From positions 186,001 to 250,000 of the forward strand of contig JARHXX010000001.1 in assembly GCA_029269125.1 (NCBI GenBank): 64,000 nucleotides of DNA. The letters run 5' to 3'. The position numbers and the translations under genes are program-made. This stretch comes from Kiritimatiellaeota bacterium B1221. Its GTDB lineage: Bacteria; Verrucomicrobiota; Kiritimatiellia; SS1-B-03-39; UBA6053. Each line of letters opens with the position of its first letter. The first letter of the stretch is position 1. The notes under the pieces are model-generated. The model was not told the DNA's origin. It saw nothing but the letters and a program-made list of their open reading frames with translations, and did not search any database. Shown piece after piece: positions 8,704 through 16,836 of the stretch.

Positions 8704-9865
8704 CGGCTTCACCCGCTTCGGGCAAACCGTTTTTTAAACGCTCCACCTGATTCCAAACTTCATCCAGAGTCGCAAAATGCGCGGTGCGGGAAGCGGAAAT
8801 CAAAGCGGTTTCCAAGTGGGTGCGTTTCGACAGCGAATACTTCAGCTGCTCAGAGGCCGACATCAGTTTTTCCATCAGTGCGGATACCCGGGAGGGTTCC
8901 ACCCATTCCGCCTGTTCACGAATCACCGTGGCCTGAACATCCGGCAGTTCATTTAACAATCCGCCCTTCGGACTGTAAGCCTGCACCAAAATATGGCGAA
9001 GATGAATCACCAGATCCAATAACACCCGTTCCAAATCTTTTCCGGTTTGATCAAATTCCGCAATTGCAGACAAAATGCCGGGGATATCGTGCTGTAGAAT
9101 CGCGGCCGACAACTCTTCTAAATGCTTTTGAGAAACCAGTCCGAATACCGAGAGCACATCTTCTTCTTTCAGACTTTTCCCCCGGAAAGAAATCAACTGA
9201 TCCATGGCAGAAAGCGCATCGCGCATTCCTCCGCGGGCCCCGCGGGCAATGGCCAGCAAAGCGGCATCTTCCACTTCCACAGTTTCCGCCGTACAAATTT
9301 CTTTTAAACGCCCGGTAATGTCTTTGGCTAAAATCCGGCGCAAATCAAACCGCTGACAGCGGGAAAGAATCGTATCGGGAATTTTCTGGGGTTCAGTCGT
9401 CGCAAACAGAAATTTGACGTGGGGAGGCGGCTCTTCCAAAGTTTTCAGCAAGGCGTTAAACGCGCCCGGCGTGAGCATATGCACTTCGTCAATCAAATAA
9501 ATTTTGTAGAGAGAATTGTTGGTGCCGAACTTGGCATTTTCTCTGATTTCGCGGACATGATCCACCTTGTTATTACTCGCACCGTCAATTTCCAGAACGT
9601 CCATGGAATTACCGGCGGTGATTTCTTTGCAGCGACTACAGGTGTTACAAGGGGTGGCGGTCGGTCCTTTTTCGCAGTTCAAACACTTGGCAAAAATCCG
9701 GGCCATGGTGGTCTTGCCGGTTCCCCGCGAACCCACAAACAGATAAGCATGCCCCACCCGCTCCTGTTCAATCGCCCGACCCAGAGTTGCGGTGATATGC
9801 GATTGACCCACGACCTCGTTAAAGGACTGGGGACGGTATTTTCGTGCTAAAACTTCGTAGGCCAT
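8690..9865 (-). CDS. dnaX: DNA polymerase III subunit gamma (tau by frameshift)
   Basis: This is the clamp-loader ATPase. The zero-frame product has 391 residues: Walker A GSRGTGKTT, a four-cysteine zinc module (CLNC and CNTCSRC), Walker B YLIDEVHML, and the SRC arginine finger ILSRCQRFD. The collar domain III follows and the protein ends in EAEKKK. I chose the start MAYEVLARKYRPQSF at 9865 because it matches the family N-terminus; upstream codons overlap the SRP RNA. The ATG lies six bases past the T-run that ends the SRP RNA and has no Shine-Dalgarno. The zero frame stops right after the A10 run, giving gamma; tau needs a -1 shift. The operon continues with ybaB and recR. Confidence 0.95.
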   Translation of the reverse strand: MAYEVLARKYRPQSFNEVVGQSHITATLGRAIEQERVGHAYLFVGSRGTGKTTMARIFAKCLNCEKGPTATPCNTCSRCKEITAGNSMDVLEIDGASNNKVDHVREIRENAKFGTNNSLYKIYLIDEVHMLTPGAFNALLKTLEEPPPHVKFLFATTEPQKIPDTILSRCQRFDLRRILAKDITGRLKEICTAETVEVEDAALLAIARGARGGMRDALSAMDQLISFRGKSLKEEDVLSVFGLVSQKHLEELSAAILQHDIPGILSAIAEFDQTGKDLERVLLDLVIHLRHILVQAYSPKGGLLNELPDVQATVIREQAEWVEPSRVSALMEKLMSASEQLKYSLSKRTHLETALISASRTAHFATLDEVWNQVERLKNGLPEAGEAEKKK

Positions 9866-9870
9866 AAGAT

Positions 9871-10042
9871 AAAAAGTGCTCGGGACATGAGTTCCAGTGA
9901 TGCGGCTCAAGCCAGGTGGTCTACGGCGCCCAAACTGCCGGTCTTAGTGCTGCTACCTTCCGGTCCTGACACAGTTCGTCCGCGTCTGTCGCATAGGACC
10001 CAGCCTTCAACACCGCACCACCGGAACTCATGCTCCGAGTGA
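9871..10042 (-). ncRNA. ffs: Signal recognition particle RNA
   Basis: On the minus strand the domain IV hallmark is present: CAGGACCGGAAGGTAGCAGC, a GGAA tetraloop hairpin with the asymmetric AGCAGC bulge that binds Ffh. The flanks pair into one long rod: CATGAGTTCC with GGAACTCATG, TGCGG with CCGCA, and CTCGG with CCGAG at the base. This gives about 172 nt, longer than E. coli 4.5S RNA but with no clear Alu domain. The 3' end is a T5 run at 9871-9875, six bases before the dnaX ATG. A promoter is at 10049-10076. Confidence 0.92.
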
Positions 10043-10048
10043 AGGAGT

Positions 10049-10076
10049 TGTATAACACGCCGCCGGATGATGGCAA
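10049..10076 (-). promoter_or_regulatory. Promoter of SRP RNA gene
   Basis: On the minus strand a -35 box TTGCCA (10071-10076) and a -10 box TATACA (10049-10054) are separated by 16 bases. Initiation about seven bases downstream falls at the start of the paired SRP RNA stem. It may also supply dnaX-ybaB-recR by readthrough. Confidence 0.55.
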
Positions 10077-10179
10077 GCAAGGTTTGTAATTTTTGATGGT
10101 TTTAGAATATTGCATATCCAACCATAGCCTCCTCGTGGGAATTCGACGTTCATGGCGGAACCCTGCCTGTTCGATGTGC

Positions 10180-11664
10180 TTATCCCTCGACCTTAAACAC
10201 CATCAGGGTCATGTCATCATACTGCGGCATTTGACCCACAAATCGGAGTACCCGCTCGCGGACAATATCCGAAATTTGTGCAGGACTCCGCTCCCGCCCG
10301 GCCACCATCGCCCGGGAAAGGGGCTCCAAGCCCCATTCAGCATGCTTCGCATTCATCGCTTCAGTGATCCCATCGGTATAAACCAACACCACACTTCCCG
10401 GGTCCAAAGTGATTTTGACCGTTTCAATCAACTGATCAAACAACTCGGCATCGACCAGTCCCACGGCCATTCCCCCGCTTTCTTTCCGCAGCACTTCGGT
10501 CTGACCCGGACTTAAAATCATTGCCGGATCATGACCCGCACGCGCCATGGCCAATTCCCGGGTCTCCGTATCGTACACCATATAAATCATGGTCACAAAC
10601 ATGTCTTCGTAAATGTCACCGATCATGGTCTGATTCACTTCACGCAACACTTCCGCCGGATCCGTTTTCTTGGAGGCATGTGCCCGCAAAACGCTTCGAC
10701 AGATGGACATCATCAACGCGCCACCGATTCCCTTGCCCGACACATCCGCCACCGCAAATCCCACATACCGTTCATCAATGGGAATCACATCGTAGTAATC
10801 ACCGCCGACCTCCTGGGCCGCCAAATTAAAGGCATGCACATTCAAACCTTTTACATTCGGCAATTTCCGCGGGAGTAAACTGGTTTGAATGCGTTTGGCC
10901 AAATCCAAATCCTGATCCATCCGCCGCTTCTCATCCAGAGCTGCCCGGAACTGGGCATAATAAATCGAAAGCGAAGCCTGATCCGCCAGAGCCTGTAATA
11001 AATTTTGGTCACGCTCCCCGAGCGGCACGTGATCCACCCGGTTCACCACACAAACCACCCCAATCACTTCATGCCGAAAGCGCATGGGCACCAAGAGCAG
11101 ACTGTTGACATCCAGCAAACTGCGATCGTAATGAGGCACCCGGGGATCCAACTCGGCTTTGCTGATTAAAATCGGCGTCCCGAAATCCGCCCCCTGCCCG
11201 ATGAGCCCTTCCCCCACCGCCAACCGGGTGTTCAAAATCATTTCTTCAATCTGTTCGGTTTTCAGCGCACGGACATCCATTCCACCATAAAACTGATGCA
11301 AATTAAACATGGGAGGAAACACCCCGGAAACCGCACGGCACCGCAGCATATCGCCATCTTCCCGTAAATAAATGGCGCCACCCGAAGTGTGGGTTGTGCG
11401 CAGGGCGTAATACAGCACCCGCTGCATCAGCTTGTCGACGTCCAGGGTTTCGGATTCGGTAAACGTCTCCCCGATATTCTGCACATAGTTAAAGATGACT
11501 TCTTTTTCTTTAACCAAATTGTCCCGTTCCAACCGGATACGCCGCAACACACGTATACCGAAGTAAGCTGCAGCCACATTGGTGATGACCAGAAGCAGGA
11601 TGAGCCCTCCCATTACAGGAACAAGCGCAATCGCTAAAGGGGAGGGTTGAAGCCACATGATCAT
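10180..11664 (-). CDS. RsbU-like PP2C phosphatase with GAF domain
   Basis: This 494-residue protein is anchored by one N-terminal transmembrane helix (about residues 10-35). A short coiled segment and a GAF domain follow (about 75-235). The C-terminal SpoIIE/PP2C phosphatase starts at LAKRIQTSLLPRKLP, a linker typical of RsbU proteins. Metal-binding acidic residues are visible in EVGGDYYDV, FAVADVSGKGIGGAL, VYTDGITEAMN and PQYDDMTLMVF. Such enzymes dephosphorylate a STAS-domain anti-sigma antagonist. A STAS gene lies just upstream (gap nine bases), making a likely enzyme-substrate pair. No anti-sigma kinase is present in the window. The GAF domain probably senses a small ligand. Confidence 0.9.
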   Translation of the reverse strand: MIMWLQPSPLAIALVPVMGGLILLLVITNVAAAYFGIRVLRRIRLERDNLVKEKEVIFNYVQNIGETFTESETLDVDKLMQRVLYYALRTTHTSGGAIYLREDGDMLRCRAVSGVFPPMFNLHQFYGGMDVRALKTEQIEEMILNTRLAVGEGLIGQGADFGTPILISKAELDPRVPHYDRSLLDVNSLLLVPMRFRHEVIGVVCVVNRVDHVPLGERDQNLLQALADQASLSIYYAQFRAALDEKRRMDQDLDLAKRIQTSLLPRKLPNVKGLNVHAFNLAAQEVGGDYYDVIPIDERYVGFAVADVSGKGIGGALMMSICRSVLRAHASKKTDPAEVLREVNQTMIGDIYEDMFVTMIYMVYDTETRELAMARAGHDPAMILSPGQTEVLRKESGGMAVGLVDAELFDQLIETVKITLDPGSVVLVYTDGITEAMNAKHAEWGLEPLSRAMVAGRERSPAQISDIVRERVLRFVGQMPQYDDMTLMVFKVEG

Positions 11665-11673
11665 TCCTGAGAA

Positions 11674-12204
11674 CTAACTTTGACGCTTAATGTCCTCGCG
11701 CAGATAATCGAGTACATCCTGAAACCTCAATTGATTGTCATCATCAATCTCCACGAGTTTTTCGTGCGCTTCAAGCATGGTGTGCGCCGAGTCCAGGGGT
11801 GTTTCATTTCCCCGGTCCAACTCGGAGAGATCTTGAGGAGCTTGATCAGGCAGTTCCTCTTGAATATCCACGAGTTGGTTGAGCCCCAGCGTTTTCATAA
11901 GGTTGATTAACTTGTCAGAAACACTGCATAAAATGATTTTTTTACCGAGCTCTTTCTGTTGCCGCTGACTGATACCCGCAAGCACGCCCATAAATGTGCT
12001 GTCCATGCCTACGCAATATTTCAGGTCCAACACAAATACCGGATGCCCGGAATCTATCACGCTGGCCGCAAATTCTTTTAAGGATTTACTGACTTTATAT
12101 GAACCCCTGCCCACAATTCGGGCCAGGGCATACGCGTCATCTACCGTCACAAGAACACGGTCGTCTTGAGGAGAGTTGTCTTGGGTCGTTGAAGTTGGTT
12201 CCAT
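11674..12204 (-). CDS. STAS-domain protein (anti-sigma factor antagonist type)
   Basis: I place the start at MEPTSTTQDN (176 residues) because the longer frame overlaps the upstream nuclease gene. A STAS domain covers about residues 15-115. Its phosphorylatable site region is YCVGMDSTFMGVLAGIS, where a Ser/Thr after the Asp is the usual target of anti-sigma kinases. VFVLDLKY and KKIILCSVSDKLINLMKTLGL are typical flanking elements. An acidic C-terminal extension of about 50 residues (ending DYLREDIKRQS) is unusual. It is co-directional with the RsbU-like phosphatase nine bases downstream, the expected enzyme for dephosphorylating it. Target sigma factor unknown. Confidence 0.85.
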   Translation of the reverse strand: MEPTSTTQDNSPQDDRVLVTVDDAYALARIVGRGSYKVSKSLKEFAASVIDSGHPVFVLDLKYCVGMDSTFMGVLAGISQRQQKELGKKIILCSVSDKLINLMKTLGLNQLVDIQEELPDQAPQDLSELDRGNETPLDSAHTMLEAHEKLVEIDDDNQLRFQDVLDYLREDIKRQS

Positions 12205-12256
12205 CTTAGGTAGTAAATAACACCGGGTATGCTCGAAGTCAACAATCCCACATCGA

Positions 12257-13222
12257 CTAATCGACTTCATTTCCCAGTGCATCCTTCAATTCCCGGCGAC
12301 AAAGTTCAAAAAAGGAGCACCCGCGACAAATTGACATTTCATAACACAAATCCCATTCCGGTTTCGGCAAGGCGATATTCTTTTTTATATCCCCATCCTC
12401 AAGGTACTGCGTCATATCCTGAACCGACTCCCGAATGTACGAGATCACCTCCGCCAAATCCTCTTCCGTCACCGAAAATTCATGGTGGGTACCCTGCTGC
12501 AGATACTCCAAACGCAACTTCACCCTTTCCGGAGGAATCCCGTGTTTCACTTTTGCCCACAGTGCATACAATTTCAGTTGCTGTTTGTGCTCTTCTTTTT
12601 CGGAACCGCTTTTCCAATCCACAATCATCCAGCTTCCGTCTTCAACATACACATAATCGGGAATGGCATAAATTTTCATCCCCCCCAGCAGAAAATGCTC
12701 GGCATCCCCCTTTCCCACCACCGCAATCGGAATCTCCATATCCGGTGTCACATGCTTTAAGCGCGGCCACACATCCTGTTGAAAATTTTCCAAACAGGCA
12801 TTCACCACTTTGGCAATCGCTTTCATAATCTCCAAATCTTCCAGATCGCAAAATTGCGGATAATAGTGCTCATGCAAACAGGAGGCTTTGGGACGTTTTA
12901 ACCACGTCTTCCCCTTCGATTCATCCCAGGCCTGCCGCAACAGAGGACGCGCCACCTGATCATAAGCCTGCTGCACCGTCACCTCACGCCCCTGCTGAAA
13001 CTGTTTCAGCATCCACATCACCGCATCTTCGGCCGCGATGCCATAAAGACAAAACCGGTTGGTCATCTTGTTCAACCGGTAGGCCGTTTTGCATTCCACC
13101 GTGGCATCACGCTCCCAGCCCCCCCACGCACCGTATTTAGACCAGTAGCGCTTGCGGCGGCATAATTCGAAATCGCCAGAAGCGGAATGAGACCAGGAAA
13201 AAACATTTTGAAGTTTAGCCAT
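12257..13222 (-). CDS. PD-(D/E)XK nuclease family protein with probable Fe-S cluster
   Basis: The start MAKLQNVFSWSHSA gives 321 residues; the longer frame runs antisense into pheS and reads as noise. The fold is like the RecB/AddB/Cas4 C-terminal nucleases: an N-terminal FELCRRKRYWSKYG motif, a central IYAIPDYVYVEDG then MIVDWKSGS (the D-x-K catalytic pair) with KLYALWA, and a C-terminal cysteine group CYEMSICRGCSFFELC. One N-terminal plus several C-terminal cysteines suggests a 4Fe-4S cluster that staples the fold. No helicase or Cas gene is nearby, so the role in DNA repair is inferred only from the family. It is divergent from pheS. Confidence 0.8.
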   Translation of the reverse strand: MAKLQNVFSWSHSASGDFELCRRKRYWSKYGAWGGWERDATVECKTAYRLNKMTNRFCLYGIAAEDAVMWMLKQFQQGREVTVQQAYDQVARPLLRQAWDESKGKTWLKRPKASCLHEHYYPQFCDLEDLEIMKAIAKVVNACLENFQQDVWPRLKHVTPDMEIPIAVVGKGDAEHFLLGGMKIYAIPDYVYVEDGSWMIVDWKSGSEKEEHKQQLKLYALWAKVKHGIPPERVKLRLEYLQQGTHHEFSVTEEDLAEVISYIRESVQDMTQYLEDGDIKKNIALPKPEWDLCYEMSICRGCSFFELCRRELKDALGNEVD

Positions 13223-13328
13223 AGGATTCCGATAGCACCTGTAGCTCATTTTGGCGAGAAGGGGCTGAATGAAAATGCCGGATTCTCCTTTCCCTGTCCC
13301 CTTTTGCCCGCTATATCCACCCGCAGTT

Positions 13329-14342
13329 ATGCAACTCGAAGATCTCCAATCTCTTACCCAACAGGCCCTCAGCGAAATCGAAGCCGCCCCCTCCGCGGAT
13401 GCTTTGGAAAATTTGCGGGTCCAGTACCTTGGCCGCAAAGGAAAACTGCCTGAAATTATGGCCAGTCTTAAGGACGTCGCTCCGGAAGACCGCCCGGCCT
13501 TCGGGCAAGGCGCCAACGCCTTTAAAGTACAAGTCACCAGCGCCATCCAATCCCGCAAAGACGACTTGTTAAGCACCGCAACCCCGGCAGATGCGCTGGA
13601 TGTTACCCTGCCCGGAAATGCCGGTCAGCCCGGAAGCCTCCACCCCATCCACCAAATCTTGGCACGGGTCATCAATATTTTTGACCGTATCGGATTTAAT
13701 GTGGCAACCGGTCCGGATGTAGATACGGTATTCAACAACTTCGACGCACTCAACACACCCGCCGATCATCCATCAAGAGATGAACAGGACACCTTCTATT
13801 TGAAAGACGGCAGCCTGCTGCGCACCCAAACCAGCCCCATTCAAATCCGGCACATGTTAAACAACCCGCCGCCGGTTCGGATCATCGCGCCCGGACGCGC
13901 CTATCGACGGGATACCCCCGATGCCACCCACAGTGCAACCTTCCATCAGGTCGAAGGACTCTATGTGGCGGAAAAAGTTTCCATGGCCGATTTGAAAGGC
14001 GATCTCACCTACTTTGCCCATGAAATTGTGGGTAAAAACACCCAGGTGCGTTTCCGCCCCCATTTCTTTCCTTTCACCGAACCCAGTGTGGAAGTGGATT
14101 TCACCTGCCACGTTTGCAAAGGCAAAGGCTGCAGAGTCTGCAAAAACTCCGGCTGGATCGAAATTCTCGGTGCGGGAATGGTCGATCCTCAAGTCTTTGA
14201 AAATGTGGGATACAACCCAGAAACGACATCCGGTTACGCCTTTGGCATGGGGCTGGAACGGATTGCTATGATCATGCTTGAAATCGACGACATCCGTCGT
14301 CTCTACGAAAACGACGCGCGTTTCCTGCGTCAATTCGCTTAA
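13329..14342 (+). CDS. pheS: Phenylalanine-tRNA ligase alpha subunit
   Basis: PheS pairs with PheT as an alpha2-beta2 enzyme charging tRNA-Phe. The start at MQLEDLQSLTQQAL (337 residues) fits the family; upstream codons are atypical. The N-terminal coiled coil contains VQYLGRKGKL. Class II motif 1 lies in HPIHQILARVINIFDRIGF, and motif 2 is RTQTSPIQIRHM followed by PGRAYRRDTPDATHS with FHQVEG. Late elements are FRPHFFPFTEPSVEVD and motif 3 GYAFGMGLERIAM. CHVCKGKGCRVCKNSG is a cysteine-rich insertion seen in many bacterial PheS. pheT follows after 12 bases. Confidence 0.97.
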   Translation: MQLEDLQSLTQQALSEIEAAPSADALENLRVQYLGRKGKLPEIMASLKDVAPEDRPAFGQGANAFKVQVTSAIQSRKDDLLSTATPADALDVTLPGNAGQPGSLHPIHQILARVINIFDRIGFNVATGPDVDTVFNNFDALNTPADHPSRDEQDTFYLKDGSLLRTQTSPIQIRHMLNNPPPVRIIAPGRAYRRDTPDATHSATFHQVEGLYVAEKVSMADLKGDLTYFAHEIVGKNTQVRFRPHFFPFTEPSVEVDFTCHVCKGKGCRVCKNSGWIEILGAGMVDPQVFENVGYNPETTSGYAFGMGLERIAMIMLEIDDIRRLYENDARFLRQFA

Positions 14343-14354
14343 GGAGCTCATCCC

Positions 14355-16763
14355 ATGTTGGTCCCTCTCAGCTGGCTTAAAGAATTAATTGATATCCCCG
14401 AATCTATCGAAGAATTGCGGGACAACCTCACCTACTCCGGATTGGAAGTCGAAGGCATCGAACGCCACGGTTCCGATTTTGAAGGACTGGTCGTCGCCGA
14501 AATCATCGCCGTCGATCCCCACCCCAATGCGGATAAATTGACCTTATGTACAGTGAAACTGAATGACGAAGAACGCATGCAGGTCGTTTGCGGCGCTCCC
14601 AATGTCAAAGTGGGACTCAAAACCATTTATGCACCCGTCGGAGCCGTCCTCCCCACCGGACTCAAACTCAAAAAAGCAAAAATCCGGGGTGTGGAAAGCC
14701 TGGGCATGCTCTGTGCAGAAGACGAACTGGGCCTCTCCGGAGATCACCGGGGCATCATGGAACTCTCCCCCGACCTCGCCCCCGGCACCCCCGCGGTCGA
14801 AGTGCTCGGCGGACCCGAAATCGTCTTCGATCTTGAAGTGACACCCAACCGTCCCGACTGCCTGAGCATCATCGGAGTCGCCCGCGAACTGGCAGCCCTC
14901 ACCGGGCGCAGCTTCCGGCTCCCGGAAGTCCGTTTCCCCGACGTTCCGAAGAACGGAATCTCCATGCAGGTGGATATCCGGGACGCGGAAAGCTGCCCAC
15001 GCTATACCGCACAGCTTTTGGAAGGCGCAACAGTCGCTCCCAGCCCGAACTGGATGCAGCAGCGTCTTCGCCTTTGCGGATTACGCCCCATCAATAATCT
15101 GGTGGACATCACCAATTACGTGATGCTCGAAACCGGACAGCCCCTGCACGCGTTTGACCGGAGTTTGATCAAAGGAGACTGCATGATTGTCCGCCCGGCA
15201 GAAGCAGGCGAAATCATGCAGACCCTCGATGGCGGTGAACAAAAACTGCAGGCCGGAGATTTGGTCATTGCCGATCAGGAACGGGCCGTCGCCCTTGCCG
15301 GCATCATGGGCGGTGCCAACAGCGAAATTCAGGACAGCTCCAGCACCATTTTAGTCGAGTCCGCCGCCTTTTCCCCTTCCCTGGTACGCGGAACCGCCAA
15401 ACGTCTCAATTTGCACACCGACTCCTCTTACCGCTTTGCCCGTGGCAGCGATATGTATGCTGCGGATTGGGCAAGCCAGCGCGCTTCCGCCCTTATCTGT
15501 GAACTCGCCGGGGCGAAACCTGCGGGTCCTTTGCAGGATGTATGGCCGGGGAAAACCCCTTTGCGGACATTGCAGTGCAAATGGCACAAAATCTGTGACC
15601 TGATCGGCATCGATATTCCTGTCAGCACCATGCGGGGGTACTTCGAACGTCTGGACTTAAAAATCCTGGAAGAGCATCCGGAGGGATGCACTCTGGAAAT
15701 TCCGGGCTTCCGTTCTGATCTCACCCGTCCCGTGGATTTGGTGGAGGAAATTGCCCGTTTAAATGGCCTGGATAAAATCCCCGTGCGCCCCCCCCATGCC
15801 CGGATCGTTCCCAATGTAAACGATTTTGAGATTCGGATCCGCATACGCCTGATGCACAATTTAGCCAGCCGTGGATTTTTAGAATCGCTGAATTACAGCC
15901 TGAGTTCATCCGAAGTATTAAATGACCTGGATGAGAGCAACCGCGACCGGCAAGTCATTCTCCCCAACCCCATCAGTCAGGACCAATCCGTGCTGCGCAC
16001 CTCACTGTTGCCGCAAATGGTCGAAACCCTCGCGTTCAACAAGGCGCACCAAACCGAAGAAGTCGCGTTCTTCGAAATCGGCAAAACCTACCTGCAACGG
16101 GAAGACGGGGTTGAAGAACACGAGCGGGTTTGTTTGGGAACCATGGGCCCCTGGAAACGTCCTCTGCTTGACAAACAAGCATCCGTCAGTGATCGGGAAG
16201 CCTTCACCGACCTTAGAGGCGAAGTCGAAAATGTTCTCCACCAGTTGCGTTGCACGGATAAAGTTACTTTTGTGGCCAATGAGGATCCCGCGTTCGCCCC
16301 CGGGCAATCCGCCGAACTCCAATGTGCCGGAAATGTGATTGGCCGCATCGGACTTTTATCCGCAAAAATTAAAACCCGCTTCAAACTCAGTGGCCCCGTC
16401 GCTTTGGCGGAAATCAATTTAGACATGCTGATTCCGGAACGGAGCCTGCCCCCCACCATGCAACCGGTACCGGGATTCCCCTCCATCACCCGCGATGTGG
16501 CATTGATTTTGGACCGGAGCAAAACCCATCAAATGGTGTTGGACCTGGTAAATCATCAGCGTCCCAAAGATTTGGTTCAGGTCACCCTCTTCGATCTCTT
16601 TGAGAGCGACAAACTGGGTGAAAACAAAAAGAGCATGGCCTACCGGTTCACCTACCGCAATCCGAAGAAAACGCTCACGGACAAGTCTGTGGAGAAAATG
16701 CATCTCCGCATTACCCAACGTCTGATCAGCGAACTCAACGCTACGATTGTGGGTCAGGACTAG
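14355..16763 (+). CDS. pheT: Phenylalanine-tRNA ligase beta subunit
   Basis: This 802-residue beta subunit has the normal length. Domains in order are B1 and an EMAP-II-like tRNA-binding fold (about residues 40-150, with HPNADKLTLC and QVVCGAPNV), B3/B4 editing (about 200-390, with NRPDCLSIIGVARE and HAFD), B5 (about 400-480), a catalytic-like module (about 490-690), and the C-terminal ferredoxin-like anticodon-binding domain (about 710-802, with PGFPSITRDVALI and KSMAYRFTYRNPKKTLTD). AAGGAG ten bases upstream of the ATG serves as ribosome-binding site. A strong rho-independent terminator follows. Confidence 0.97.
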   Translation: MLVPLSWLKELIDIPESIEELRDNLTYSGLEVEGIERHGSDFEGLVVAEIIAVDPHPNADKLTLCTVKLNDEERMQVVCGAPNVKVGLKTIYAPVGAVLPTGLKLKKAKIRGVESLGMLCAEDELGLSGDHRGIMELSPDLAPGTPAVEVLGGPEIVFDLEVTPNRPDCLSIIGVARELAALTGRSFRLPEVRFPDVPKNGISMQVDIRDAESCPRYTAQLLEGATVAPSPNWMQQRLRLCGLRPINNLVDITNYVMLETGQPLHAFDRSLIKGDCMIVRPAEAGEIMQTLDGGEQKLQAGDLVIADQERAVALAGIMGGANSEIQDSSSTILVESAAFSPSLVRGTAKRLNLHTDSSYRFARGSDMYAADWASQRASALICELAGAKPAGPLQDVWPGKTPLRTLQCKWHKICDLIGIDIPVSTMRGYFERLDLKILEEHPEGCTLEIPGFRSDLTRPVDLVEEIARLNGLDKIPVRPPHARIVPNVNDFEIRIRIRLMHNLASRGFLESLNYSLSSSEVLNDLDESNRDRQVILPNPISQDQSVLRTSLLPQMVETLAFNKAHQTEEVAFFEIGKTYLQREDGVEEHERVCLGTMGPWKRPLLDKQASVSDREAFTDLRGEVENVLHQLRCTDKVTFVANEDPAFAPGQSAELQCAGNVIGRIGLLSAKIKTRFKLSGPVALAEINLDMLIPERSLPPTMQPVPGFPSITRDVALILDRSKTHQMVLDLVNHQRPKDLVQVTLFDLFESDKLGENKKSMAYRFTYRNPKKTLTDKSVEKMHLRITQRLISELNATIVGQD

Positions 16764-16789
16764 GGCTTCGGGGAAGGCCCAAAGGGCCT

Positions 16790-16836
16790 ATCGCAAAGGG
16801 ATATCCGCGACTGCGGCTCCCTTTGCGATTTTTTTC
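16790..16836 (+). terminator. Rho-independent terminator of pheST
   Basis: The stem ATCGCAAAGGG pairs with CCCTTTGCGAT around an 18-base loop and is followed by six or more T. It also sits at the 3' end of the convergent exosortase gene and may serve both. Confidence 0.85.

Noticed and set aside
8641-9318. 225-codon plus-strand frame over dnaX
   Set aside because: It is antisense to the clamp-loader gene and Pro/Arg-rich without domain similarity.
12205-12282. Longer N-terminus of the STAS protein
   Set aside because: It would overlap the end of the nuclease gene; the MEPTST start gives a normal STAS N-terminus.
13223-13576. N-terminal extension of the PD-(D/E)XK nuclease
   Set aside because: The extra 118 codons run antisense into pheS, and the family-like sequence begins at MAKLQN.
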